The notes beneath the pieces are model-generated. The model was not told the DNA's origin. It did not search any database and worked only from the letters and a program-made list of their open reading frames with translations. From a virus: DNA of 34,605 nt. A program made the position numbers and the translations under genes. This document shows, piece after piece, positions 29,083 through 34,605 of this stretch (position 1 is the first letter of the stretch; each line of letters begins with the position of its first letter). Location of the stretch: the IMG/VR virus record IMGVR_UViG_3300017951_000052, positions 1 to 34,605 of that record; one strand, given 5' to 3'.

Positions 29083-29413
29083 CAAAGAAGCGATACAGCT
29101 CAGAGCGCTCTTAGAAGAAAACCCAACTATCTTAGATGGCATGAAGGTAACGCCTCGCGTCGAAGAAAGTATGCGCTTGCTGGTCGTGCAGTTTCATGAA
29201 TACTTGGGCCAGATTGGCGACTGTCTCGACTTCAATTCCACCGAGACGCTTGGCTTACTGATGAGGGTATGCCCGAGCATCGCGGGTCTGCTCGAACGGA
29301 CCCAAGAACCGGACAATACGACCGACTCACGCATGATGTGCGCGTTCATGAAAGCGGCAGTTGCCTCCCTCATGATTTCCTGCGTCGAAAAAGATCATGG
29401 CGGCGTGAACTAA
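29072..29413 (+). CDS. Hypothetical helical protein
   Basis: 113 residues, ATG 29072. Predominantly alpha-helical (IQLRALLEENPTILDGMKV, EESMRLLVVQFHEYLGQIG, FMKAAVASLMISCVEKDHG). Not recognised. It is joined by overlap to genes on both sides (11 nt before, TAATG after), so it belongs to a translated cluster of small proteins. Confidence 0.72.
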   Translation: MKNSKEAIQLRALLEENPTILDGMKVTPRVEESMRLLVVQFHEYLGQIGDCLDFNSTETLGLLMRVCPSIAGLLERTQEPDNTTDSRMMCAFMKAAVASLMISCVEKDHGGVN

Positions 29414-29541
29414 TGACGATGGCCGAAACCATCAAGTGTGATGATTGCGGGGCTATTCATAAACTTGAGGGGCCGTATTACGCCCAGTTCTATGTTTGCC
29501 GAGGTGACGTGAAATACCATGCTAAACGCAAGAAACTTTAA
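29413..29541 (+). CDS. Zinc-finger-like mini-protein
   Basis: 42 residues from ATG 29413, overlapping the previous stop as TAATG. One CxxC pair (IKCDDCGAIHKL) and a later Cys and His (VCRGDVKYHAKRK) give a possible C2HC-type zinc site and a basic tail. Function unknown. Overlaps the next gene by 23 nt. Confidence 0.6.
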   Translation: MTMAETIKCDDCGAIHKLEGPYYAQFYVCRGDVKYHAKRKKL

Positions 29542-29914
29542 GCTAGCGTCCAGCGTCAAACCCGACGATGCCTGTTGCGCGATTTGTCATGATAGGGATG
29601 AACGCTGCGCCAGTGGATACACCGATATGGGGGAGCGTGACGGCTGGCTCATCGGCACAACGGTATGTGGGCGGTGCGTAGAATACTTCAGCGACGCTAC
29701 GCCAGAAATCCGGTCTGGGCTGTACGGCATTGTCTATTCCCTGCTAAGCATGATGTTGGTTCACGTCTCGATCATCAACGACGAGTCCGAACAAGCGGCA
29801 CTGGATGAGTCCGATGGACAAAAGGGCGCGATTCTGTGCTGGTCTGAAAAAGACGAGTGCTTGTCGCTCGTCTTGGGCAGCAAGGAACCCGTAAAAAGAA
29901 AATTAAACTCTTGA
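29519..29914 (+). CDS. Hypothetical Cys-containing protein
   Basis: 131 residues, ATG 29519. N-terminal Cys pairs (ACCAICHDRDERC and VCGRCVEYF) suggest a zinc-binding head of the zinc-ribbon kind, followed by a helical part (RSGLYGIVYSLLSMMLVHVS) and a charged tail (KEPVKRKLNS). Not recognised. It overlaps the previous gene and precedes the nuclease gene by 10 nt. Confidence 0.7.
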   Translation: MLNARNFKLASSVKPDDACCAICHDRDERCASGYTDMGERDGWLIGTTVCGRCVEYFSDATPEIRSGLYGIVYSLLSMMLVHVSIINDESEQAALDESDGQKGAILCWSEKDECLSLVLGSKEPVKRKLNS

Positions 29915-29924
29915 GGAGATCACA

Positions 29925-30302
29925 ATGCTACATACAGCACCGTGGTATTTACCATGCCGAGTCATGCGCGTGATTGACGGCGATACTTTTGACTGTCAAA
30001 TCATACTGGCCGGAAAGGCGTTTGGACTACCCACAGTAACGGACAGAATACGTCTTGCGGACCTCAATATCTGGGAAGTCCGGGGCGAGGAAAAAGAGAA
30101 GGGGCTTAAAGCCAAGATCGCCGTAGAGGAATGGATAGGCGATGGCTTTCCGCTATGGCTAGCCACGGACGGCGAACGTGAGCTTGCACGAGGCAAGTAC
30201 GGACGCCTGATTGCTGACCTACGCAGAGAGGACGGCTCGTCTTTAGTGAGGCACCTGCGCGAACTCGACGGCGGCATACACATCAAGTCGAGTCTTGTCT
30301 AA
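29925..30302 (+). CDS. Staphylococcal-nuclease-like (SNase/thermonuclease) protein
   Basis: 125 residues, SD GAGGAG before ATG 29925. The SNase pattern is clear: MRVIDGDTFDCQI, then RIRLADLNIWEVRG, then LARGKYGRLIADL. Asp19/Asp21 bind calcium, Arg41 with Asp46 and a Glu near 51, and Arg94 (GKYGR) correspond to Arg35, Asp40, Glu43 and Arg87 of the Staphylococcus enzyme. It would hydrolyse DNA or RNA. No signal peptide is seen, so it likely acts in the cell. It could help host DNA breakdown. Confidence 0.87.
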   Translation: MLHTAPWYLPCRVMRVIDGDTFDCQIILAGKAFGLPTVTDRIRLADLNIWEVRGEEKEKGLKAKIAVEEWIGDGFPLWLATDGERELARGKYGRLIADLRREDGSSLVRHLRELDGGIHIKSSLV

Positions 30303-30700
30303 AGTGATTTGTACCAGTAAAGACTACGCGACAAGGCCCACGGACGGCTGGGGTTGTACAGTAAGAAGCCGGAGCGAATAAGATTGTTGCACGAGGCAAT
30401 GTTATCTGGCGTGCAATCAGTCAGTACGTATTTATATCCACGTACACGGGCATGAGAACAACGGACGTGAATATAGTGACGCTGTAGTCCTTTACCGCGC
30501 TCAGCCGGCAGGACACCGGCGCGGCAAAGATAAACAGAGTCTCGGTATTGAGATGAAGGGGATAACCCGCAATAGCCCTTGTTGCTGTCAATCCACCAAG
30601 TCTCATGTGCGGTTGGCTTGATGCGGTAGTCGTCAGGGAAGCAGATCGCGTCATAGGCACGTAGTATCTCGTAGTCTATAATGGGGTCAACTTTCTTCAC
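30299..30700 (-). CDS. GNAT-family acetyltransferase-like protein
   Basis: 133 residues. A motif-A-like VLPAERGKGLQRHYIH, then YKYVLTDCTPDNIASCNNLI and RSGFLLYN are typical of GNAT N-acetyltransferases, which use acetyl-CoA. Target unknown. The GTG at 30700 lies about 8 bp downstream of a perfect TATAAT with extended -10, so the message may be leaderless. The gene is convergent with the nuclease, overlapping it by 4 nt. Confidence 0.82.
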   Translation of the reverse strand: MKKVDPIIDYEILRAYDAICFPDDYRIKPTAHETWWIDSNKGYCGLSPSSQYRDSVYLCRAGVLPAERGKGLQRHYIHVRCSHARVRGYKYVLTDCTPDNIASCNNLIRSGFLLYNPSRPWALSRSLYWYKSL

Positions 30701-30707
30701 ATTCTTG

Positions 30708-30718
30708 ATTATAACACG
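30708..30718 (-). promoter_or_regulatory. Extended -10 promoter for the GNAT gene
   Basis: On the minus strand TGT is directly followed by TATAAT (30708-30713), an ideal extended -10. Initiation about 7 nt downstream falls at the GTG start itself. Confidence 0.6.
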
Positions 30719-30760
30719 CGGAAATTGCGTAAATCACGGTAAGTCAAACGGAGCTAAGAG

Positions 30761-31684
30761 ATGAGACTCATTAAGATGCTGTTTTTATTGGTGTTTATCG
30801 CCGCAACTACGGGGCAAGGCGTGGCGTCTGTGCCTGATCCACGGGACGACAATTCCATTCCAGCGGCTAGTCACAACGGCGATTCGGACTCAGATTCAGA
30901 CGGCGATTCGGACTCAGATTCAGACAGTGATTCGGATAGCGACTCAAACGGCGGTGCGCCTCCAACGACGCCCACGACGACCGTGCCTACTCGGCCTGTA
31001 GTGAGCAGCACGACCACTACGCAGACAACGAGCACTACCGCACGGAACGTCACTACAACGACCGACGGATTCGTTAGTTCGCGTGAATGTACCGTCGCGT
31101 TCTCGTCTACTTTTGCGCCCGGCCTTGTGGCCGCTATTTCGCTGACCAGCAACCTCTCGTATCCAGACGCAGGGCCGCCGCAGGGCTGGGTCGAGGGGTC
31201 TTGTGTCTACAACTCGGGCTTCGGGCTGAACGCGACATCCGAAGACGGGAACAACATTAACATGGGGGCTATTTCGGCAACGGGTGTCAATATTGATGTG
31301 GGTACGGAAATCGTGCGCTGCAACTACCTGTCGTCTGGCACTGTGATACCTAGCGTGTCTGTGATCTTGACTGATATTGCAGACCCAAACGCGGACCCCA
31401 TAGCAACGCCAGAGACGCCGATTGATGCCCAACAGTCTAGCTGTAGGGACATTCAGTTGCCGCTATGCGGGGATGCAGACAACGACGGTGAGCTAACCGC
31501 AGCCGACCCGATTGTCGCCTTGCGTGCCGCTGTTGGGCTTTCGACTGATCCTTGCACGCCGAGTCAATGGCCTTGCGGTGACAGCGATGGCAATTTGATT
31601 GTTGAGTTACGAGACTCCGCGTTCGCTATGTACTCGATATTAGGCATGAAAAAAAATGAAAGTTTTTGCTTGAATCGCCCTTGA
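30761..31684 (+). CDS. Secreted protein with Ser/Asp repeats and dockerin-like C-terminus
   Basis: 307 residues. Residues 1-22 form a signal peptide (MRLIKMLFLLVFIAATTGQG). A Ser-Asp repeat region (about 38-63) is followed by a Thr-rich linker (about 67-100), then a beta-rich domain with Cys (SRECTVAFSSTFAPG, VEIVRCNY-like). The C-terminus has two calcium-binding dockerin-like repeats (CGDADNDGELTAADPIVALR, then CGDSDGNLIVELRDSAFAMY). Dockerins bind cohesins. The protein would be exported and may act on the cell surface. Dockerin proteins are rare in phages; the style resembles environmental bacterial proteins, so it may be acquired from the host. SD GGAG is present. Confidence 0.85.
   Translation: MRLIKMLFLLVFIAATTGQGVASVPDPRDDNSIPAASHNGDSDSDSDGDSDSDSDSDSDSDSNGGAPPTTPTTTVPTRPVVSSTTTTQTTSTTARNVTTTTDGFVSSRECTVAFSSTFAPGLVAAISLTSNLSYPDAGPPQGWVEGSCVYNSGFGLNATSEDGNNINMGAISATGVNIDVGTEIVRCNYLSSGTVIPSVSVILTDIADPNADPIATPETPIDAQQSSCRDIQLPLCGDADNDGELTAADPIVALRAAVGLSTDPCTPSQWPCGDSDGNLIVELRDSAFAMYSILGMKKNESFCLNRP
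30877..30948 (+). repeat. Three 24-bp tandem repeats encoding Ser/Asp
   Basis: A 24-bp unit beginning CGGCGATTCGGACTCAGATT is repeated twice without change (30877-30900, 30901-30924). A diverged third copy follows (30925-30948). Together they encode the GDSDSDSD-type stretch of the secreted protein. Such repeats can vary in number by slippage. Confidence 0.85.
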
Positions 31685-31730
31685 GTTGCTTTATGTTTGT
31701 TCTGTGAGCGAAACAACGGAGCAACAAAAG

Positions 31731-32057
31731 ATGTTCAACATACCCAAAAAAACACTCGAACAACTCCCTGATCTGTACGCCAACGAGGAAATCGAGGCAA
31801 AAGATGTAAAAGTTCCGCTGAAGGTATTCAACCCCTACGGAATCGGCACTTGGTACATCACCGAGTACGACGCCGAGACGGGTACAGCCTTCGGCCTTTG
31901 CGATCTGGGCTTCCCTGAGTTGGGCTACGTCAATATCAAGGAGTTGCAGTCTGTCAGCCCAGTCCCCGCCATCCCTGAACTCGGGCTTGAGGTTGACGCT
32001 CATTGGGACTCGGACACCAGTCTGGCCGAGGTCATGAGCAAAGTCTGTCACGGTTAG
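31731..32057 (+). CDS. DUF2958 protein
   Basis: 108 residues from ATG 31731 with GGAG upstream. The DUF2958 pattern is clear: WYITEYDAETGTAFGLCDLG, then FPELGYVNIKELQSV, then an acidic end (ELGLEVDAHWDSDTSLAEV). It is a small protein common on plasmids and phages, function unknown. A longer frame to 31686 overlaps the previous gene end and is not used. A strong terminator follows 20 bp downstream. Confidence 0.9.
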   Translation: MFNIPKKTLEQLPDLYANEEIEAKDVKVPLKVFNPYGIGTWYITEYDAETGTAFGLCDLGFPELGYVNIKELQSVSPVPAIPELGLEVDAHWDSDTSLAEVMSKVCHG

Positions 32058-32077
32058 CGCCCCCCGCTGCCGTGACA

Positions 32078-32118
32078 ACGGGGGCGGCAAGTAATCCGGC
32101 TTGCCGCCCCCGTTTATT
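32078..32118 (+). terminator. Strong GC-rich hairpin, probable intrinsic terminator
   Basis: ACGGGGGCGGCAAG (32078-32091) pairs perfectly with CTTGCCGCCCCCGT (32100-32113) over 14 bp with an 8-nt loop, followed by TTATT. The U-run is short, but the stem is very stable. It ends the transcript of the DUF2958 gene. Confidence 0.75.
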
Positions 32119-32139
32119 CCACGGAAAACAGAGGATGAA

Positions 32140-32295
32140 TTGGACGCGCTAGCATTACTACTGACCACCCGGCTCACCGACTACTTGGTTATTTGCTTGG
32201 CAATCATAACTAGCGGACCCGTGGCGGTGATTATAGGGCGACGAATCGACAAGCGGCTCAAGTACAAACACCGGGCGAAGGAGAGACGACGATGA
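32140..32295 (+). CDS. Small single-span membrane protein
   Basis: 51 residues from TTG 32140 with GAGGA 6 nt ahead. One hydrophobic segment (RLTDYLVICLAIITSGPVAV) is followed by a strongly basic tail (DKRLKYKHRAKERRR), a positive-inside arrangement. Function unknown. Its end is coupled to the next gene by ATGA. Confidence 0.62.
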   Translation: MDALALLLTTRLTDYLVICLAIITSGPVAVIIGRRIDKRLKYKHRAKERRR

Positions 32296-32570
32296 AGGAC
32301 GAATCCATCAACGCAAGCTGTGCCATCACGTTTATTATGGACGAACGCGGGTTCCACGTCATCAGTGGGTACAAGCAAGGCGCAATGGCTAACGAAGTTG
32401 CACTTGATCTCTACGGCGCATTAGTCGCGCAAGTGGGGCTCAACGGCGTCGGCAACGGCTGTCAGGATAGCGGGCGAGAGTATCTGTTTCAGATGGTCGA
32501 GGAGATCATCAAGCAGGTACGCGGACAGGATGGGGACGATGTTCTACCGGATAACCCTGAAAGTGAATGA
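32292..32570 (+). CDS. Hypothetical small protein
   Basis: 92 residues, ATG 32292 coupled by ATGA. Beta-rich start (CAITFIMDERGFHVISGYKQ), helical C-terminal half (EYLFQMVEEIIKQVRGQDGD), acidic end. No family. It overlaps the next gene by about 32 nt. Confidence 0.68.
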   Translation: MKDESINASCAITFIMDERGFHVISGYKQGAMANEVALDLYGALVAQVGLNGVGNGCQDSGREYLFQMVEEIIKQVRGQDGDDVLPDNPESE

Positions 32571-32772
32571 CCAGACGCAGCACGTACTGTGTTTTGACTC
32601 GAAAGGTAGCGGCCAGCTAGTGGCCGCTACCGCGCCTTGCCGCCCTGAGTTTCACGGGGGTAGCTATGACGATCTATACCGCGAATTAGCCGCTAAGGGC
32701 GATCTACAGGAAACCGTGGAGTTCATGACAGCAGATGAGTTCAAAGCCCGACTTGGTGACGCATTGCGGTGA
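32539..32772 (+). CDS. Hypothetical small protein
   Basis: 77 residues from ATG 32539 (MFYRITLKVNDQ), with AGGA 8 nt upstream; an ATG at 32530 adds three residues. Contains GSYDDLYRELAAKGDLQETV, then FMTADEFKARLGDALR. Mixed alpha/beta. No family. The stop overlaps the tiny frame that follows as GTGA. Confidence 0.68.
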   Translation: MFYRITLKVNDQTQHVLCFDSKGSGQLVAATAPCRPEFHGGSYDDLYRELAAKGDLQETVEFMTADEFKARLGDALR

Positions 32773-32834
32773 AAATCCTCGTGAAAAAACTGGCGGATTA
32801 CGCCAAGATGCTCTGGCTCCTTTTACAACTGTAA
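32769..32834 (+). CDS. Possible 21-residue peptide before terminator
   Basis: A GTG at 32769 overlapping the previous stop begins a 21-residue frame (VKILVKKLADYAKMLWLLLQ) that ends at the terminator. It is hydrophobic and basic and could be a leader or membrane peptide. The evidence is only position and coupling. Confidence 0.25.
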   Translation: MKILVKKLADYAKMLWLLLQL

Positions 32835-32863
32835 AAAGCCCGCCCCCTCGGCGGGTTTTTTTT
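32834..32863 (+). terminator. Intrinsic terminator
   Basis: CCCGCC (32839-32844) and GGCGGG (32850-32855) form a 6-bp GC stem with a 5-nt loop, followed by eight T (32856-32863). A textbook rho-independent terminator for the rightward cluster. Confidence 0.92.
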
Positions 32864-32894
32864 CGCCCGGATGCAAATAATTCGTGCGTATTCG

Positions 32895-32922
32895 TTGACA
32901 GGTGAGAGCGTTGTGTTACTTT
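32895..32922 (+). promoter_or_regulatory. Promoter TTGACA-16-TACTTT
   Basis: TTGACA at 32895-32900, 16-bp spacer, TACTTT at 32917-32922, directly after a terminator and 30 bp before the next start. It is the best-supported of the recurring promoter set. Confidence 0.75.
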
Positions 32923-32952
32923 CTTGTTGTGACGGAGCACGGAGAAAAAATC

Positions 32953-33378
32953 ATGAACAATACAGCCAAGAAAGTTTCCAAGTCAGTCAAGATCCCGAAG
33001 GCGGTAACGAACCCGCTCAACAAGTCCGACAAGGCGCGTCTTGCGGACGCACTCGGTGAGTCTCACCGCCTGCACGCCGACGTAAAGCGCGAGTTGGACG
33101 GGCTCAAGTCTACTGCCCGTGAGGTAGTGTCTGACGACATTGACACCGCCGAGACTCTGTACGGCGATCTCTGGGAAGTGACGGTAGGCGCGGTGCCTAG
33201 CGTCAAGGTAGCAAAAAAGAACTGGATTGATCTCGTCGGCCCCGAACGTGTTCTCGAACTACTCAAGGGCAGCGAGATTCCATCGGCGGTTGTTGCTGGA
33301 CTCAGCAAGAACGAGCTGGCAAAAGTGACTCGCATCGTGCGCCGTGGTGCGCGCCCTGTGCGAGTCAAGGGAGTCTGA
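32953..33378 (+). CDS. Hypothetical basic protein
   Basis: 141 residues from ATG 32953 with GGAG upstream; the longer frame to 32902 would start inside the promoter. The N-terminus is basic (MNNTAKKVSKSVKIPKAVT), then helical (SDKARLADALGESHRLHADV), then a C-terminal half with WIDLVGPERVLELLKGSEIP and a final Arg-rich part (RIVRRGARPVRVKG). Possibly nucleic-acid binding. First gene of a new transcription unit. Not recognised. Confidence 0.75.
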   Translation: MNNTAKKVSKSVKIPKAVTNPLNKSDKARLADALGESHRLHADVKRELDGLKSTAREVVSDDIDTAETLYGDLWEVTVGAVPSVKVAKKNWIDLVGPERVLELLKGSEIPSAVVAGLSKNELAKVTRIVRRGARPVRVKGV

Positions 33379-33381
33379 ACA

Positions 33382-33660
33382 ATGTCTAAGTACCTCGTAG
33401 GTTTGATCGTCGTTGATGTCGAATCCGGCCAGTCACCGGCAACGGTCTTCGGGCAACTGCACACGGCCAACGACGTGCAGAGCGTCACTGAGGATCTATG
33501 TCACGCACTGGAGGATGAGGGCTGCCGGCCAATTCCGACCGATGCCAACAAATCTGCGGCGGATTGTGCGGCGGAAGTGCTCAGCCGAACGGCGGAGGGC
33601 ATTGAGGATGATGGCGTTGTTGCAAAGAATCCGATAGCTCGCAAGCATCAACTCCACTGA
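33382..33660 (+). CDS. Hypothetical protein, possibly paralogous to the 34159 gene
   Basis: 92 residues, SD GGAG before ATG 33382. It begins with a beta strand (YLVGLIVVDVESGQ) and then SVTEDLCHALEDEGCRPIPT. This resembles EVTKSLWQGLGDAGFVPAPP in the protein at 34159, at similar position, so the two may be distant copies. Function unknown. Confidence 0.7.
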   Translation: MSKYLVGLIVVDVESGQSPATVFGQLHTANDVQSVTEDLCHALEDEGCRPIPTDANKSAADCAAEVLSRTAEGIEDDGVVAKNPIARKHQLH

Positions 33661-33702
33661 GGCGTTGCGTAGGTTTCGCGTAACCGATAGGAGGGAATGG
33701 AC

Positions 33703-33975
33703 ATGATTACTGTAGTGAAAACGGACGGCAGCCATTACCATGTCGCAAGAAATGATGCGCTCGATCAGCATGGTGATATACTCACCTTCTGTCAAAAAAC
33801 AGTTGGCGGGCATATTGAGTTTGCCCCGGTTGCAGCCGGTGAGGGTATACAGGTCGTCGTCAATGAGTCCGGCTTGTTACACGGTTTCGAGCAAAACGAT
33901 TTCGCCACCGTGCTTTGCCAACAGACGATTGTAGGCGACATAGTTGTGCTGACTGAGGAAGATTTGCTGGACTAG
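33703..33975 (+). CDS. DUF3846-type protein
   Basis: 90 residues from ATG 33703, with GGAGG 8 nt ahead; the ATG at 33697 is only 2 nt from the SD. The pattern QKTVGGHIEFAPV, then VVVNESGLLHGFEQNDFATV, then IVGDIVVLTEEDL fits the small DUF3846 family of phage and plasmid proteins (VNE-x-G-x-L signature). Function unknown. It precedes a perfect 16-bp inverted repeat. Confidence 0.85.
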   Translation: MITVVKTDGSHYHVARNDALDQHGDILTFCQKTVGGHIEFAPVAAGEGIQVVVNESGLLHGFEQNDFATVLCQQTIVGDIVVLTEEDLLD

Positions 33976-33977
33976 AG

Positions 33978-34070
33978 TTTGCATGGGCGCGGGTGCCGTG
34001 ACGTTTGAATCTATTGCGTACGCGGCGTCGCTTTCTGTTCTGGGCGATTCTCACCCCGCGCCCATGCAAA
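33978..34070 (+). repeat. Perfect 16-bp inverted repeat with 61-nt loop
   Basis: TTTGCATGGGCGCGGG (33978-33993) and CCCGCGCCCATGCAAA (34055-34070) are exact inverted copies. The loop contains GCGTACGC (34016-34023), itself a palindrome. It starts 3 bp after the previous stop. As RNA it would be a very stable stem; as DNA it could be a cruciform or protein site. No U-run follows directly. Confidence 0.8.
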
Positions 34071-34158
34071 ACAAACGGGGTATATGATGCAGATATTTCT
34101 GGCCGGTGTCTTGACCAAGCTGCGATTGTACTTAGCTAGTGCTTGAGGAGATGAACAC

Positions 34159-34455
34159 ATGATTTCAGTTACGATCACACTTACCAATGTTAACGACCAC
34201 GATGACGCGCCACGAGTGCTTGTCGCCATGCACCCAAAGGGCTCTAAGGTAGAGGAAGTCACCAAATCCCTTTGGCAAGGACTGGGCGACGCTGGGTTCG
34301 TCCCCGCGCCACCGAGCGTTCACGAGGCGTCTATCGGCGTTGGGCATTGCCTGCTCGACTCGCTCTACGATCAATACTCCGGTGTTGAGCAGGACGCTAA
34401 GTGGAAAAGCGTCGAGCAAACACTTCAGCCAAAGGACAAGGAGGACTCTCGATGA
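34159..34455 (+). CDS. Hypothetical protein
   Basis: 98 residues, ATG 34159 with GAGGAG 9 nt ahead. Beta-strand start (ISVTITLTNVNDHD), then the EVTKSLWQGLGDAGFVPAPP segment shared in style with 33382-33660, and a charged end. A weak TTGACC-16-TAGCTA promoter (34111-34138) precedes it. The stop is coupled by ATGA to the next gene. Confidence 0.72.
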   Translation: MISVTITLTNVNDHDDAPRVLVAMHPKGSKVEEVTKSLWQGLGDAGFVPAPPSVHEASIGVGHCLLDSLYDQYSGVEQDAKWKSVEQTLQPKDKEDSR

Positions 34456-34605
34456 GAGTAGTGGCTATGACACTAGCAATGTTTCTAGCGGCAAGCGGGG
34501 CTGACGCGCAGTTGACTACTGAGTCGTGTCAGACACTCTCGGAGTTGGCGCAGACAATCATGGGGGCGCGGCAGACAGGCGTGCCGCTGACGAACATGAT
34601 TTCTC
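34452..34605 (+). CDS. Secreted small protein (C-terminus cut by window edge)
   Basis: At least 51 residues visible. The N-terminus MRVVAMTLAMFLAASGADAQ is a signal peptide with Ala-x-Ala at the end (cleavage after DA or GADA). The mature part (ESCQTLSELAQTIMGARQTG) is helical and resembles small periplasmic phage proteins that I recall. The ATG overlaps the previous stop as ATGA. Confidence 0.7.
   Translation, partial: MRVVAMTLAMFLAASGADAQLTTESCQTLSELAQTIMGARQTGVPLTNMIS

Noticed and set aside
34084-34146. 20-residue frame before the 34159 gene
   Set aside because: Only a weak GGGG start signal and it contains a promoter-like sequence; too little evidence.
1-34605. CRISPR arrays, insertion sequences, integrase or attachment site
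   Set aside because: No regularly spaced repeats, transposase, integrase or paired att-like repeats were seen; the tRNA genes are complete but no second copy of their 3' ends was found.

Overview
The window is a segment of a tailed double-stranded DNA phage (or prophage) genome with HK97-type head genes. The host is a bacterium: there are clear Shine-Dalgarno (SD) sites, sigma70-like promoters and tRNA genes with encoded CCA. The host lineage cannot be fixed. A secreted dockerin-type protein with a Cys-containing cohesin-like region resembles proteins I associate with deltaproteobacterial or Binatota-like environmental bacteria, but this is a weak clue. No integrase, tail, lysis, polymerase, primase or helicase gene was recognised, so the phage continues beyond both edges.

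Bases 1-15804 form one almost gap-free leftward block. Read from its 5' end (15804 downwards) it holds a recombination and replication-accessory set: YqaJ exonuclease, OB-fold protein, SSB, RuvC-like nuclease, HNH protein and small DNA-binding proteins. Next, behind a leader with three hairpins, is a putative DNA-modification operon: a ParB-like protein, an asparagine-synthetase-like ATP pyrophosphatase, an unknown protein, a C5-cytosine DNA methyltransferase and a CmoA (carboxy-SAM synthase) homologue. Then come packaging and head genes: TerS, TerL, small proteins, an HNH endonuclease, a portal-MuF fusion, a prohead protease with a long C-terminal extension, and the major capsid protein, which is cut by the left edge. 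Neighbouring genes are mostly joined by ATGA, GTGA, TAATG or TAGTG overlaps, so they are probably translationally coupled.

Bases 15902-34605 are mainly rightward and hold many small accessory genes: a SprT-like metallopeptidase, tRNA-Leu(UAA), a tRNA with CAU anticodon (Ile2-like), tandem-RHH and HTH regulators, zinc-ribbon mini-proteins, an N4/N6 DNA methyltransferase, a GP88-like protein and nucleotide-related proteins (DUF5664, DUF4406, SLOG/DUF2493). They also include a staphylococcal-type nuclease, a secreted dockerin protein, and DUF2958 and DUF3846 proteins. Three leftward genes (18093-18734, a phosphoesterase and a GNAT) are set among them. Several rightward genes follow a promoter of the form TTGACa-16 bp-TActTT.

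The most interesting system is the modification operon. The C5-methyltransferase has the usual catalytic motifs, but its motif X reads A-R-C-V where G-N-(A/S)-V is usual. An Asn-to-Lys change at what I believe is the equivalent position turned M.MpeI into an engineered carboxymethyltransferase that uses carboxy-SAM. The next gene is a CmoA homologue, the family that makes carboxy-SAM, and an ATP-PPase that could activate a carboxylate lies two genes upstream. I infer natural cytosine C5-carboxymethylation, perhaps followed by amidation. A serious caveat is that the CmoA homologue lacks the Arg that holds the carboxy group in E. coli CmoA (Arg199, here Ala193).
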